Part shown: positions 17,733 to 26,691 of the stretch, in pieces
Layout of the letters: every line of letters begins with the position of its first letter
How positions within the stretch are numbered: position 1 is the stretch's first letter
From: JACSRF01 sp964504445
GTDB taxonomy: Bacteria; Chloroflexota; Anaerolineae; Promineifilales; Promineifilaceae
Reading direction: 5' to 3'
DNA: 64,000 nt
NCBI GenBank assembly: GCA_964504445.1
Contig: CAZDEO010000010.1
Span: 1 to 64,000, forward strand
The notes under the pieces: generated by a model
Told to the model about the DNA's origin: nothing
Database searches by the model: none
Seen by the model: the letters and a program-made list of their open reading frames with translations, nothing else
Made by a program: the position numbers and the translations under genes

Positions 17733-18161
17733 TTAGAAGGGAATATCGTCTTCTTCCTGGGCTGCGGAACCACCCATTTCATCATCATACTCGGCGTCGT
17801 AGCCACCGTCTTCGCGCCCGCCAATGAACCGTATACTATCTGCGCGAACTTCAAAGGAAGCGCGAACAGAACCATCCTGACCAGTCCACAGCCGGGGGCC
17901 GCCGGTACCCCGATCAGGGGTCAATACGCCCTCGACCAAAACCTTGCGCCCCTTACTCAGGTATTGGTTAGCGGTTTCAGCCTGGCGCCCCCACACGCTA
18001 ACGCGAAACCAGGTCGTTTCATCCACAGGTTGCCCGGAGGCACGGTCTGTCCAACGGCGGTTGGTAGCCATGCTAAAGCTGGTAACGGCCGTGCCGTCAG
18101 GCATATATCGCATCTCCGGATCCCGTCCCAAATTCCCAACAAGTATAATTTTTTGGTACAT
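17733..18161 (-). CDS. ssb: Single-stranded DNA-binding protein (142 aa)
   Basis: This coats and protects single-stranded DNA in replication and repair. The OB fold spans residues ~1-105 (QKIILVGNLGRDPEMRY start, NRRWTD, WFRVSVWGRQAE), followed by an acidic Gly-rich tail that ends in the DDIPF tip which recruits partner proteins. Length and ends are canonical. AAGGAG lies 8 nt before the ATG. The gene stands alone, not with rpsF/rpsR as in many bacteria. A dyad in its 5' region (18205-18220) may be an operator. Confidence 0.95.
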   Translation of the reverse strand: MYQKIILVGNLGRDPEMRYMPDGTAVTSFSMATNRRWTDRASGQPVDETTWFRVSVWGRQAETANQYLSKGRKVLVEGVLTPDRGTGGPRLWTGQDGSVRASFEVRADSIRFIGGREDGGYDAEYDDEMGGSAAQEEDDIPF

Positions 18162-18204
18162 GACACACGTCTCCTTGCTAATGAAATTTAATTATCAGGG
18201 ACTA

Positions 18205-18220
18205 TAGACACAATTGTCTA
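18205..18220. promoter_or_regulatory. Dyad TAGACA-4-TGTCTA upstream of ssb
   Basis: A perfect 6-bp inverted repeat with a 4-bp spacer lies 44-59 bp before the ssb start, in the promoter/leader region. It could bind a dimeric repressor such as a damage-response regulator, but which one cannot be told from this sequence. Confidence 0.4.
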
Positions 18221-18389
18221 GATAGTAGCATAATCTTGCTGGTCACAAAAGCACTTTGGGACACAAAATGCTCGTGAATATTTTAGCACAAAAGTTCTTG
18301 AGTACAAGTTATTTGTGACACACTTGGCGCTTTTCTGGAGTCCAAGCCCAGTTGGGTAGCTGCTTCTTCCCGGTGCCCTTTGCAGAGAC

Positions 18390-18424
18390 AAAAAAACCTG
18401 GCGTCTCCGCAGAAACGCCAGGTT
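18390..18424 (-). terminator. Rho-independent terminator of the glutamate dehydrogenase gene
   Basis: Read on the minus strand, a 9-bp stem (18423-18415 with 18404-18396, ACCTGGCGT and complement) with a 10-nt loop is followed by six T residues, 30 bp after the gdhA stop. Confidence 0.88.
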
Positions 18425-18453
18425 CAAAATCAAGTGGCCTCAACTAACGCAGG

Positions 18454-19704
18454 TTATACCCAACCGCGCAGGCGCACAGCCTCGGCCACGCGGCTTACCG
18501 AAACCAGGTACGCGGCGACGCGGGTGTATACTTTCTTCTCCTGGGCCATGGTGTGTACTGCCTGGAAAGCTTTGGTCATTTTGCTGTCCAGGCGCTCATT
18601 TACCATTTCCTCCGTCCAGTAATATTGGTACGCATTCTGCACCATCTCGAAGTAGGAGACGGTGACGCCGCCCGCATTGCACAAAAAGTCGGGAATGACG
18701 TAAATGCCCTTCTTCTCAAAAATGTCGTCAGCTTCTGGCGTGGTGGGGCCGTTGGCCAACTCGGCAATGATTTTGGCTTTGATGTTGTCCGCGTTTTGCG
18801 CGGTAAGCTGGTTTTCAATGGCCGCGGGAATCAGGATATCTACTTCTAGCTCTAGCAAATCTTTGTTAGAGATGGGTTCTGTACCGGGCATATCGATGAC
18901 TTTGCCGGTTCTGGCTAAATGTTCCGAGACGGCATAATAGTCCAGCCCATCTTTGTTGTAAATACCGCCAAATTCGTCGCTAATGGCAATGACTTTAACG
19001 CCAAACATTTCTTGGATCAGCTTGGCGGCAAAGGAGCCAACGTTACCAAAGCCTTGAATAACGGCCGTTGCCCCCTTCAACTCCAGCCCTAGCATCTTCG
19101 CTGCTTCGCGGATGGTGTACATGCCACCCAAGGCGGTGGCTGGCCCACGCCCGGCAGAGCCACCCAACGGCAGCGGCTTGCCCGTGATGACGCCTGGTTC
19201 ACGGTGCCCCATAATGGTTTCGTACTCGTCCAACATCCAGGCCATAATTTGGGGGTGCGTATTGACGTCGGGAGCAGGGGAGTCTTGGAAGAGGCCTACG
19301 TAGCGGGCAATATTGCGCATGTAGCCCCGGCTTAGCCGCTCCAGTTCACCGGGGGACATTTCGCGCGGGTTGCAGATAATGCCGCCTTTGCCGCCGCCCA
19401 AGGGGATGTCGGCCACGGCCGTTTTCCACGTCATCCACGCCGCCAACGCCCGCACGGTGTCAATGGTCTCATCGGGGTGAAAGCGAATGCCGCCTTTGGC
19501 CGGGCCGCGCGCATCGCTGTACTGCACGCGAAAACCCTGGAAAGTCTTCGTCGTACCATCATCCATTTTCACGGGAATGGTAAAGTGAAACTCACGCTGC
19601 GGGCGACGCAAAAAAGCGTGCATGTCGGGGTCCAGCCCCAGCACCTTAGCCGCTTCGTCTAATTGAGCTTGCGCAATGGCAAAAGGGTTCAGATTTTCAG
19701 TCAT
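18454..19704 (-). CDS. gdhA: Glutamate dehydrogenase, Glu/Leu/Phe/Val family (416 aa)
   Basis: This interconverts glutamate with 2-oxoglutarate and ammonia using NAD(P). The substrate domain (~1-190) shows KGGIRFHP, PLGGGKGGI with the catalytic-region lysines, and PAPDVNT. The Rossmann domain has GFGNVGSFAA at ~225. The length of 416 is standard for the NAD-type hexameric enzymes. ATG 19704 is chosen because GGAGA lies ~7 nt upstream and the family starts there. A 37-residue upstream extension is not family-like. An unusual large hairpin lies upstream at 19787-19826, and a terminator follows the gene. Confidence 0.93.
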   Translation of the reverse strand: MTENLNPFAIAQAQLDEAAKVLGLDPDMHAFLRRPQREFHFTIPVKMDDGTTKTFQGFRVQYSDARGPAKGGIRFHPDETIDTVRALAAWMTWKTAVADIPLGGGKGGIICNPREMSPGELERLSRGYMRNIARYVGLFQDSPAPDVNTHPQIMAWMLDEYETIMGHREPGVITGKPLPLGGSAGRGPATALGGMYTIREAAKMLGLELKGATAVIQGFGNVGSFAAKLIQEMFGVKVIAISDEFGGIYNKDGLDYYAVSEHLARTGKVIDMPGTEPISNKDLLELEVDILIPAAIENQLTAQNADNIKAKIIAELANGPTTPEADDIFEKKGIYVIPDFLCNAGGVTVSYFEMVQNAYQYYWTEEMVNERLDSKMTKAFQAVHTMAQEKKVYTRVAAYLVSVSRVAEAVRLRGWV

Positions 19705-19786
19705 TGAATGGTCTCCAATTTTTTTATGGTTTTTTGTTACCTCAACACGGTTGGCACTGCCCAGGCCATTGCCCGTAAAGACAATG

Positions 19787-19826
19787 AAGCACAGATATGG
19801 GCGGTTGTCCGCCAAGATCTGTGCTT
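19787..19826. other. Two-part hairpin upstream of gdhA
   Basis: Arms AAGCACAGAT (19787-19796) and ATCTGTGCTT (19817-19826) are perfect complements, and inside them GGCGG and CCGCC pair around a TTGT loop. It lies 83-122 bp before the gdhA start and could be a leader RNA structure, an operator or, read on the plus strand where T residues follow, a terminator. No known riboswitch class was recognised. Confidence 0.5.
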
Positions 19827-19885
19827 TTCCATGTGCAGTTCGAAAATCATCCAGCTATGCAATTGAGTACAGTGTCGCCCAATCT

Positions 19886-19920
19886 CTGTCATCTGTCATG
19901 TGTCATGTGTCACGTGTACT
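19886..19920. repeat. Heptamer tandem repeat between gdhA and the DUF92 gene
   Basis: Five units with a 7-bp period (CTGTCAT twice, GTGTCAT, GTGTCAC, GTGTACT) lie in the 423-bp divergent intergenic region. Apart from this and the hairpin at 19787-19826, no other structure was recognised in that gap. Confidence 0.7.
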
Positions 19921-20127
19921 GTCAGACAGGTGTCATATTTGCTGGCAGAAACGGCTGTTTCAGACAATTTAACCAAATAATCAGGCCGCCTCTTCAGCAA
20001 TTTTAACCAAAGGCCATAGCCGCACAAGCGATGATTCCCCTACGCTACCCGATTACCGGGGGCTTTGGTAAACTCGCTGGCGCACAGGCAAAGCTGGGCA
20101 CATTTACGTTTGCAAAGGGGATTCAGC

Positions 20128-20958
20128 ATGGTTGTCAATCTTGTCACGGCATTTTTAATTAGCACCCTTATTGTAGCCCTGGCCTCGTGGCGGGGGTCGC
20201 TTTCCAATTCCGGCGCAGTCGGCGCTTTAATTGTGGGCACCATCACCTTTGGTCTGGGAGGCTGGGTATGGGGGGTGCTGCTGGGCGTTTTTTTTGTTAG
20301 CTCCAGCCTACTCTCCCACTTCAAAGAAGAAGAAAAACGCACGGCCGCCGAGAAGTTTGAGAAAGGGCACCGGCGGGATGTGGGACAGGTGATTGCCAAC
20401 GGAGGGCTGGGCGCGCTGCTGGCCTTGTTCAGTGCGTTGTTCCCTTCGCCGCTGTGGTTTTTCCTGTTTGTGGGGGTGATGGCCACCGTCACGGCCGATA
20501 CCTGGGCCACCGAACTGGGCACGCTGAGCAAAAAGCCACCGCGCCTCATTACCACCGGGGAAGTGGTCGATGTGGGTACCTCGGGCGGGGTGTCGCTGCT
20601 GGGCACGGCCGTTTCCCTCATCGGGGGCCTGCTCATTGGGCTAACAGCCGGGCTGCTGCAGCGGGCGCGGGGCGAAAAAATGGCGGGGCGCACGGCCGTT
20701 GCCGGCGCTTTGGGCGGGCTGGCTGGCTCCTTGGTAGACAGCCTGCTTGGGGCCACCGTGCAGCAAATTTACTACTGCGACACCTGCCAAAAAGACACCG
20801 AGCGCCAAATTCACAAGTGCGGGACAGTTACACGACCGGTGCGCGGCTGGTCCTGGCTCAACAATGACTTGGTGAACCTCATCGCCTCTGTTTTTGGCGG
20901 GCTGGTGGCCGTGTTGGTGGTGGTGCTGGTGTGGCCCAAGCAAAAGGCGAGAGATTAG
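20128..20958 (+). CDS. DUF92 family membrane protein (276 aa)
   Basis: This integral membrane protein has about six hydrophobic segments, the first at residues ~2-20 (VVNLVTAFLISTLIVAL) and the last at the C-terminus. Family hallmarks are the SGAVGALIVGT and FFVSSSLLSHFK segments and a TADTWATELG motif. Plant VTE6 of this family handles phytyl phosphate and others are uncharacterised, so an isoprenoid-phosphate role here is only a possibility. ATG 20128 is chosen because AAAGGGG precedes it by ~8 nt and the family begins there, 21 codons after the longest possible start. A CxxC pair (YYCDTCQKD, ~residues 213-216) lies in a loop. The gene is convergent with the VIT/VWA gene. Confidence 0.85.
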   Translation: MVVNLVTAFLISTLIVALASWRGSLSNSGAVGALIVGTITFGLGGWVWGVLLGVFFVSSSLLSHFKEEEKRTAAEKFEKGHRRDVGQVIANGGLGALLALFSALFPSPLWFFLFVGVMATVTADTWATELGTLSKKPPRLITTGEVVDVGTSGGVSLLGTAVSLIGGLLIGLTAGLLQRARGEKMAGRTAVAGALGGLAGSLVDSLLGATVQQIYYCDTCQKDTERQIHKCGTVTRPVRGWSWLNNDLVNLIASVFGGLVAVLVVVLVWPKQKARD

Positions 20959-21155
20959 AGATTGGCGGCTTGGTTGACTGATAGAATTAATCCTGGCCTA
21001 AAATGACAACAACAGATGGGAATAATTAACAGATTTGTTTAGCGGTAAGATAAATCTGTTTTTTACTCACATCAGTTGTCGTCACCCTGAAAATGAGATT
21101 TGTCAGTCAATCAGGACTGGAGGCTGGAGATTTACAGTCCCCAGTCTCCAGTGTA
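20950..21155. repeat. Heptamer repeats in the DUF92 / VIT-VWA convergent gap
   Basis: AGAGATT occurs twice in tandem at 20950-20963, overlapping the end of the DUF92 gene. Further on, GGACTGG-AGGCTGG (21114-21127) faces CAGTCCC-CAGTCTC-CAGTGTA (21135-21155), which can partly pair as a hairpin between the two converging genes. The first series matches units at 1019-1048. Confidence 0.6.
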
Positions 21156-21160
21156 CAAAA

Positions 21161-23554
21161 TTATTTGCGGATTACAAGGCGACCGACAGTAAAAATGACG
21201 ATAAGCAGCGCCAGGCCGCCCAGAGCATAAAGCAGCCAGTTGGCGCCACGGTTCTCAGCCGTTTCGGTCACAAGCTGTGGGCTGCTTTCAGCGGGTTGGG
21301 CAGTAACAGGCGGGCGGACAACGGTCGTTTCCGGCTCATCCACCTCTTGCGGCAGCGGCACGGCCGTTCCCCCCCCAGTTTCCACCACCTCGTACACTTG
21401 CCCGCCGTAAACCACCAGCACCCGCTGGCCCAAGGCCAGATAGTCGCCCAGTTCCGGCGCGGCTGCCAGCAGGTCAAAGTAGGCATCGCTGGCAAAGTCC
21501 ACTTTTTGCGGCGTCATGCTGTCGGCGTCGTAGGCAGTGTCTATCCACAACCCCTCGCGCAGCACAAAGGTTTTGCTACCCACATACTGCACCACCTGGT
21601 TGGCGGCAACGGCCGTTTCCCCAGCGACACTGGCGCCCCCGGTTGGCGGCGGAACCATCGTCGGCAACGCCACCGGCGCTTCCGCCGCCGCCATCTCCGC
21701 CGAATCGGCAGCCTCGGCCACCATTTCCGTCACCACCCGCGTCACCTCCACGGTGCGCCCTTCCATTTCCTCCTCCACAATACCCTGGCGGCCTGTCTGG
21801 CTGAAAATGTCGTCCTCTTCAATAAGGTAGCTAGTGTAAGGGGTGATGATGCCATAACGAATGCTGAGGTTGACCACGCTTTGCACCAGCTCTGGCTCTT
21901 CTCCATGCAGGCGAATTTGCGTCAGCAAGTGGCCGATAGCCCGCGTGGCCCACAGCCGGGGAATAAAGGCGTCACCGCCGCTGCTGCGGAAGCTGTTGTC
22001 GGCATAGGTGAAGGTTTGCGCACGGCCGTTTACATCCCCAGACAGGGTGATGGTAGCCGGGCCGCCGTCGCGGTAGCGTCCGGTAAGCACAAGCTGCGTC
22101 CCGGCAAACAAGTCTGGCAACTCGGCCGGGTACATCTGCTCTACGGTAATGCCGCCAAAGTCCAGGGCAATGTTGGCCAACACCGGCGCACTCACTTTGG
22201 CATAAAAGGCGCTTACTTGCTCATCAATGGCCTGGAACGGCCGTACATAAGTCGTCGTGCCCCGGTGGTTTTGCGCCAGGCTGTCCAGCAAAATCGGGTC
22301 CACGTCATCACCCACGCCAAAGGCAAAAATGCGCACATTCTCCGGCATCGCCTGCTGCACACTCTCCAACAGCCGTGGCGTATCCGTAATGCCCTCCGTC
22401 GCCAACCCATCTGTCAAGAAAATAATCGTCGTCGGGCGCTCCGCATCCGCCAACCTACCCGCCTCCAGCAGCGCCTGGCTAATATTCGTGCCCCCCATCG
22501 CCTCCAGGCCGTTAATAAAGCCCACCGCCTCATCCCCCTGGGCAGCAGCAGCCAATTCCGGCTGGAAAAGACGCACGCCAGTGCTAAAAGCCACCACGTT
22601 AAAGCGATCCGCGTCATTAAGATGGGTCACCACATAACGCGCCGCCTCCTGGGCCTGCTGCATCTTCTCCCCTTCCATACTGCCAGAGGTATCAACAACC
22701 AAAATGACGTCTTTGGCAATCACTTCCTCCACCTCCACCGCCGGAGCTACCAACAACAAGAAAAAGCCATCTTCTCCCGCCTCCTTGTAGCTAAGCAAAT
22801 TCAGGCCAATGGCTTCCGGCGAAACGGCGTAGTACAGCTCAAAATCCTGCTCCGGCGTCACATCCGTCGCTTCAAAACCGACCACAACGCGGAAGTCGAC
22901 ATCGCGGAAAATGTCTACGCGGTGGCTGGGGGAGTAAATGGTGCGAATTTCCTCGTTGGACTGCACCTCCACGCGGATGCTTTGCTCCTCCAACGGTATG
23001 TTAGTGTACAAGTCGGTGGATTGGGGATAGGTGAAGTGAATGAGGCCGTTATCGGCAGGTAAAATTTGCGTGTATTCGATTTCAATGCGCCGCTCGTCGC
23101 GGGGCGGAATGGGGAAAACGTTCGCCTGGATGGCCTGCGTGCCCACGTACTTGAGCAGGGCCGGGTCACGAAGCTGGCGCACAATGGTGTCATAAATTTG
23201 CTGCGCTTCGTCCCGTTCCAAAATCTTAGCCTCGATGGGCTGTCCATCTACCCACATGGTCAGTTGGGAAACGGCCGCGCCCTCTGGCAAGGGAAACAGG
23301 TACTCACCTTCCAGCATCCAATCATTGTCGTTGACAAACAGTTGCTCAATGTGCGTCGTTGCTACCTGATCAGCAATGTCCACGCTGACGCGCTGGTAGG
23401 CAATGCGTAGGCCATCAAAGCGCCAGATGGGCAGCTCAATGGGCCGGATGGGCTGGGGCGGCGCGGGAGTTGCTTCCTGGGCTGCACCCACTTGCCAAAT
23501 GCCCAACAGGGCCATGAACACAAAAACCAGTGAAACAATCATTCTCTTCTTCAT
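21161..23554 (-). CDS. VIT and von Willebrand A domain protein, membrane-anchored (797 aa)
   Basis: A signal peptide (residues ~1-25, ending GAAQ) leads to a VIT domain (~35-170) and a VWA domain (~280-460) with the MIDAS motif DTSGSMEG and a downstream FLTDG. A beta-rich region and a low-complexity Ala/Glu/Thr segment follow. A C-terminal hydrophobic helix (WLLYALGGLALLIVIF) with a basic end anchors the protein. The layout is that of inter-alpha-trypsin-inhibitor-like bacterial proteins, exposed outside the membrane and thought to bind partners in a metal-dependent way. The divergent neighbour is an S9 peptidase. A 675-codon frame on the opposite strand is an artefact of its composition. Confidence 0.88.
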   Translation of the reverse strand: MKKRMIVSLVFVFMALLGIWQVGAAQEATPAPPQPIRPIELPIWRFDGLRIAYQRVSVDIADQVATTHIEQLFVNDNDWMLEGEYLFPLPEGAAVSQLTMWVDGQPIEAKILERDEAQQIYDTIVRQLRDPALLKYVGTQAIQANVFPIPPRDERRIEIEYTQILPADNGLIHFTYPQSTDLYTNIPLEEQSIRVEVQSNEEIRTIYSPSHRVDIFRDVDFRVVVGFEATDVTPEQDFELYYAVSPEAIGLNLLSYKEAGEDGFFLLLVAPAVEVEEVIAKDVILVVDTSGSMEGEKMQQAQEAARYVVTHLNDADRFNVVAFSTGVRLFQPELAAAAQGDEAVGFINGLEAMGGTNISQALLEAGRLADAERPTTIIFLTDGLATEGITDTPRLLESVQQAMPENVRIFAFGVGDDVDPILLDSLAQNHRGTTTYVRPFQAIDEQVSAFYAKVSAPVLANIALDFGGITVEQMYPAELPDLFAGTQLVLTGRYRDGGPATITLSGDVNGRAQTFTYADNSFRSSGGDAFIPRLWATRAIGHLLTQIRLHGEEPELVQSVVNLSIRYGIITPYTSYLIEEDDIFSQTGRQGIVEEEMEGRTVEVTRVVTEMVAEAADSAEMAAAEAPVALPTMVPPPTGGASVAGETAVAANQVVQYVGSKTFVLREGLWIDTAYDADSMTPQKVDFASDAYFDLLAAAPELGDYLALGQRVLVVYGGQVYEVVETGGGTAVPLPQEVDEPETTVVRPPVTAQPAESSPQLVTETAENRGANWLLYALGGLALLIVIFTVGRLVIRK

Positions 23555-23910
23555 GCTGCACGCTCCTTATCTTTTTTGAAAGCCATCCTGGCAACCGGCT
23601 GAATCGCTTCGGTTACCTTATGCCCTCAAGACGTCTCGACGCTGTTAATGGTTCCAACGTAACATCGCCGCAAAAAGATGCTTTAAGGAGTTGCAAACGG
23701 CCGTTTGCCACCAAACACCCCACCAAATTCGCCAGAGCAAAATAATGAACTATTGCTCAATCTTTCCCTCGCCCCGTTTTACCGGTAGTTTACGGCAAAA
23801 ATTGTATTCGCCCTACCGCCCATCTCTCGCTATCATTGCAAACAGTGACCACGCTACCATGCACTTTCTTCGCCGCCTGACGAAGGAACTCAAACAATTA
23901 TGGAGGCATC
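23555..23910. other. Divergent intergenic region, 356 bp
   Basis: It separates the VIT/VWA gene from the S9 peptidase gene. One ACGGCCGT copy and a weak dyad GAGCAA/TTGCTC (23735-23758) are present. No convincing promoter or RNA gene was recognised. Confidence 0.6.
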
Positions 23911-25908
23911 ATGAGCAAAAACCGGCGCATCACAGCCGCAGACCTGTACCAATTCCAAACTGTTTCTGACCCGCAAATTTCCCCCGATGGGCGGCACGTC
24001 ATCTTTTGCGTGCAGCGCGTAGAGCAAAAAACGGAGAAGAAATACACCAACCTCTGGTTGGTGCCCAGCGCTGGGCACCAACCGCCGCGCCAGTTTACCT
24101 ACGGCAAACAAAACGACACCCGCCCCCGCTGGTCCCCCGACGGCACGCAAATTGCCTTCCTCTCTAACCGCGCCGACGAAAAGCAGGCCCAAATTTACCT
24201 GCTGCCCCTGCACGGCGGCGAGGCGCGCCCCCTGACGGAAATGACTGGCTCCTTCGCCAGCTTTGAATGGTCGCCGGACGGCACGCAGCTTGTGTGCCAG
24301 TTCCGCAAAAAGGACGCTGAGGCCATCGAGCGCGAAAAAGATGAGCAAAAGAAGAAGCTGGGCGTGGTAGAACGGCGCATTACCAGCGTAGACTACCGGT
24401 TGGACGGCGCTGGCTACCGCCCACAGGAAAAATGGCACATCTGGACGATAGATGCCGCCAGTGGCGAAGGCACGCAGCTTACCGACGGAGAGTTTGACGA
24501 GACGGAACCCACCTGGTCGCCAGACGGCCGTTCCATCCTCTGCATCTCCAACCGCCACCCCCGCGCCGACTTCGAGCACGACGCCACCGAACTGTACACC
24601 ATCCCCACAGAAGGGGGAGAAATGCAGCAAATACAGGCAGATTACGGCCGTAAATTCGCCCCCACCTACTCCCCCGACGGCCAATGGATAGCCTACCTGG
24701 GCCGCCCCCAAAAAGGTAAATGGTACCAAAACGCTGCCCTTTACCTGGTTCCCGCCAGCGGCGGCGCGTCGCGCAACGTCACCGCCACCCTAGACGTACA
24801 CCTGAGCAGCGCCACCAACGGCGACGTGAACAGCCCCGGCTTCACCACGCCAACCTGGGCCAGCAACAGCCAGGCCCTTTTGGCACTGGCTTCTGTGCGC
24901 GGGGACCAGCCGGTGCTGCGCCTGGGCACTCAGGGGGAAATGGCAACGGTAGCAGGCGAGGGCGTCATTGGCGGCTTTAGCCTTAGCGCCGACCAGCAAA
25001 AGCTGGCCTTTGTGCGCCAAACCCTCACCGACCCCGGCCAAATTTGGGTGCAAGACCTGGTCAGTGGGCAAGCCCAGCCCCTCACCCAACTCAATGCCCG
25101 CTTGCTGGCCGAGTTAGACCTGGGCCATGTCGAGGAAGTGCGCTTCGCGGCGCCCGACGGCCAGGAGTTGGATGGCTGGATCACCTTCCCGCCCAACTTC
25201 GACGCCCGCCAGCAGTACCCGTCCATTTTGGAAATTCACGGCGGGCCGCAGACGCAATACGGCCGTACCTTCATGCACGAGTTTTACTACCTGGCCGCCC
25301 AGGGCTATGTAGTGTACTGGAGCAACCCGCGCGGCAGCCAGGGCTACGGCGAAGCGTTTGCCGGGGCCATTTACGGGCAATGGGGCACGGTGGACTATGC
25401 CGATGTAATGGCCTGGGCCGACTACATGGCTGCCCAGCCCTACATTGACCCGCAGCGTATGGGCGTTACCGGCGGCAGCTACGGCGGCTACATGACCACC
25501 CTCATTATTGGCAAAACCAACCGCTTCAAAGCGGCCGTTTCCCAACGCGCCGTCACCAACGTCATCAGCTTCTACGGCTCTAGCGACCTGAACTGGGGCG
25601 CCGAGAACCTGATGGGCACGGAACAGCCCCCCTGGGAAGCGCTGGACGCTTATTGGGAGATGTCGCCCATGAAATATGTGGGCAATGCCCAGACGCCCAC
25701 GCTACTCATCCACAGCGAACAAGACCTGCGCTGCGACAAGGAGCAGAGTGAGCAGGTGTTTGTGGCCTTGCGCCGCCTGAATGTAGACGCCGAGCTGGTA
25801 CTGTTCCCGGAAGAGTCGCACGGCTTGAGCAGAAACGGCCGTACCGACCGGCGCATTGCCCGCCTCAACCATATGCTGCGCTGGTTCGAAACCTATTTGA
25901 AAAATTAG
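23911..25908 (+). CDS. S9 family serine peptidase (prolyl oligopeptidase / acylaminoacyl type, 665 aa)
   Basis: This cleaves short peptides. The N-terminal ~400 residues contain WD40/TolB-like propeller repeats (SPDGTQIAFLSNR and similar motifs). The C-terminal alpha/beta hydrolase domain carries the triad Ser523 (GGSYGGYM), Asp605 (HSEQDLRC) and His637 (ESHGLSR). Length and order are canonical for S9C. No signal peptide is seen, so it is cytoplasmic. GGAGG lies 6 nt before the ATG. It stands as a single gene, with the toxin-antitoxin pair starting 86 bp downstream. Confidence 0.93.
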   Translation: MSKNRRITAADLYQFQTVSDPQISPDGRHVIFCVQRVEQKTEKKYTNLWLVPSAGHQPPRQFTYGKQNDTRPRWSPDGTQIAFLSNRADEKQAQIYLLPLHGGEARPLTEMTGSFASFEWSPDGTQLVCQFRKKDAEAIEREKDEQKKKLGVVERRITSVDYRLDGAGYRPQEKWHIWTIDAASGEGTQLTDGEFDETEPTWSPDGRSILCISNRHPRADFEHDATELYTIPTEGGEMQQIQADYGRKFAPTYSPDGQWIAYLGRPQKGKWYQNAALYLVPASGGASRNVTATLDVHLSSATNGDVNSPGFTTPTWASNSQALLALASVRGDQPVLRLGTQGEMATVAGEGVIGGFSLSADQQKLAFVRQTLTDPGQIWVQDLVSGQAQPLTQLNARLLAELDLGHVEEVRFAAPDGQELDGWITFPPNFDARQQYPSILEIHGGPQTQYGRTFMHEFYYLAAQGYVVYWSNPRGSQGYGEAFAGAIYGQWGTVDYADVMAWADYMAAQPYIDPQRMGVTGGSYGGYMTTLIIGKTNRFKAAVSQRAVTNVISFYGSSDLNWGAENLMGTEQPPWEALDAYWEMSPMKYVGNAQTPTLLIHSEQDLRCDKEQSEQVFVALRRLNVDAELVLFPEESHGLSRNGRTDRRIARLNHMLRWFETYLKN

Positions 25909-25994
25909 TACTTGTCTGGGATCGCCATTCCATGTTATGCTGTTTTTGACTTACAGATAATCTGTATGAGCAGAATTTCAGCAAGAGGTGACAA

Positions 25995-26261
25995 GTGAGC
26001 GCAACAATTCAAGTCCGCCAGCGCGGCACGCTAACCCTACCGATTGATTTACGCGAAAAATACGGGATTCAGGCTGGGGATACCTTTCGTGTGCTCGATT
26101 TAGATGGCATCTTTGTACTGACCCCCATGACGCCAATGGTTCCCGAATTGGCCCAAGAAATAGAGCGATTGCGGTTGGAAGCGGGTCTGGACACAGCAGA
26201 CCTTTTGCAAGCGCTGCGTGAACAACGCGAGCAATATTTCCTGGAAAATTATGCCTACTGA
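25995..26261 (+). CDS. AbrB/MazE-type antitoxin (88 aa)
   Basis: Residues ~1-45 form a SpoVT-AbrB swapped-hairpin DNA-binding fold (QVRQRGTLTLPIDLREKYGIQAGD), followed by a helical region (QEIERLRLEAGLD..DLLQALREQ) that would cover the toxin. The start is GTG 25995 with AGAGGTGA a few bases upstream. It overlaps the PIN-domain gene by 11 bp, the usual coupling of type II antitoxin and toxin. It is expected to repress its own promoter. A TTGACT at 25946-25951 may be part of that promoter, but no -10 at the right distance was found. Confidence 0.85.
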   Translation: MSATIQVRQRGTLTLPIDLREKYGIQAGDTFRVLDLDGIFVLTPMTPMVPELAQEIERLRLEAGLDTADLLQALREQREQYFLENYAY

Positions 26262-26691
26262 ACTCCCATACGTTTTCATCGACGCCGATGTGCTTTTTGC
26301 CGGATCAGCCTCAGCAGCAGAACATGGAGCCAGTTTGGTTGTTTTACGCATGTCGGAAATCACTCTCATAAAGGCTATTACGTCTGAACAAGTGATAACC
26401 GAGGTAGAACGAAATCTGAATCAGAAATTACCGGCCGCTTTACCCGCTTTTCGTTTGCTGGTCAGCCGCTGCTTAACAGTTGTGAATAATCCCTCACGGG
26501 CAGAATTAGCAAACTTTGCGGGTCTGGCAGATATCAAAGATTTACCGATTTTGGTAACGGCCGTACGTGAACAATGCCCCTGGCTCATTTCCTACAATAC
26601 CCGCCATTTTCAACCCGGCCATCCCGATGTAACAGTGCTGCCACCAGGGGCATTCATCCAACGCGTGCGCCATTTACTCACTCACCTTTAG
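26251..26691 (+). CDS. PIN-domain toxin-like protein (146 aa)
   Basis: This is a putative Mg-dependent ribonuclease of the VapC/PIN fold. Acidic residues that would hold the metal are visible in FIDADVLFAG (~residues 8-17), the EVERNL helix and the ADIKDLPIL segment, with a Ser/Asn-type position in YNTRHF. ATG 26251 lies inside the end of the antitoxin gene, and an upstream in-frame start at 26218 is unlikely. The 3' end overlaps the convergent sua5/tsaC gene by 18 bp, an unusually tight insertion next to a housekeeping gene. Confidence 0.82.
   Translation: MPTELPYVFIDADVLFAGSASAAEHGASLVVLRMSEITLIKAITSEQVITEVERNLNQKLPAALPAFRLLVSRCLTVVNNPSRAELANFAGLADIKDLPILVTAVREQCPWLISYNTRHFQPGHPDVTVLPPGAFIQRVRHLLTHL

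Noticed and set aside
21035..23062. Long plus-strand open frame of 675 codons
   Set aside because: It lies wholly opposite the VIT/VWA gene, has no signal, motif or ribosome-binding site, and its composition is that of an antisense frame.
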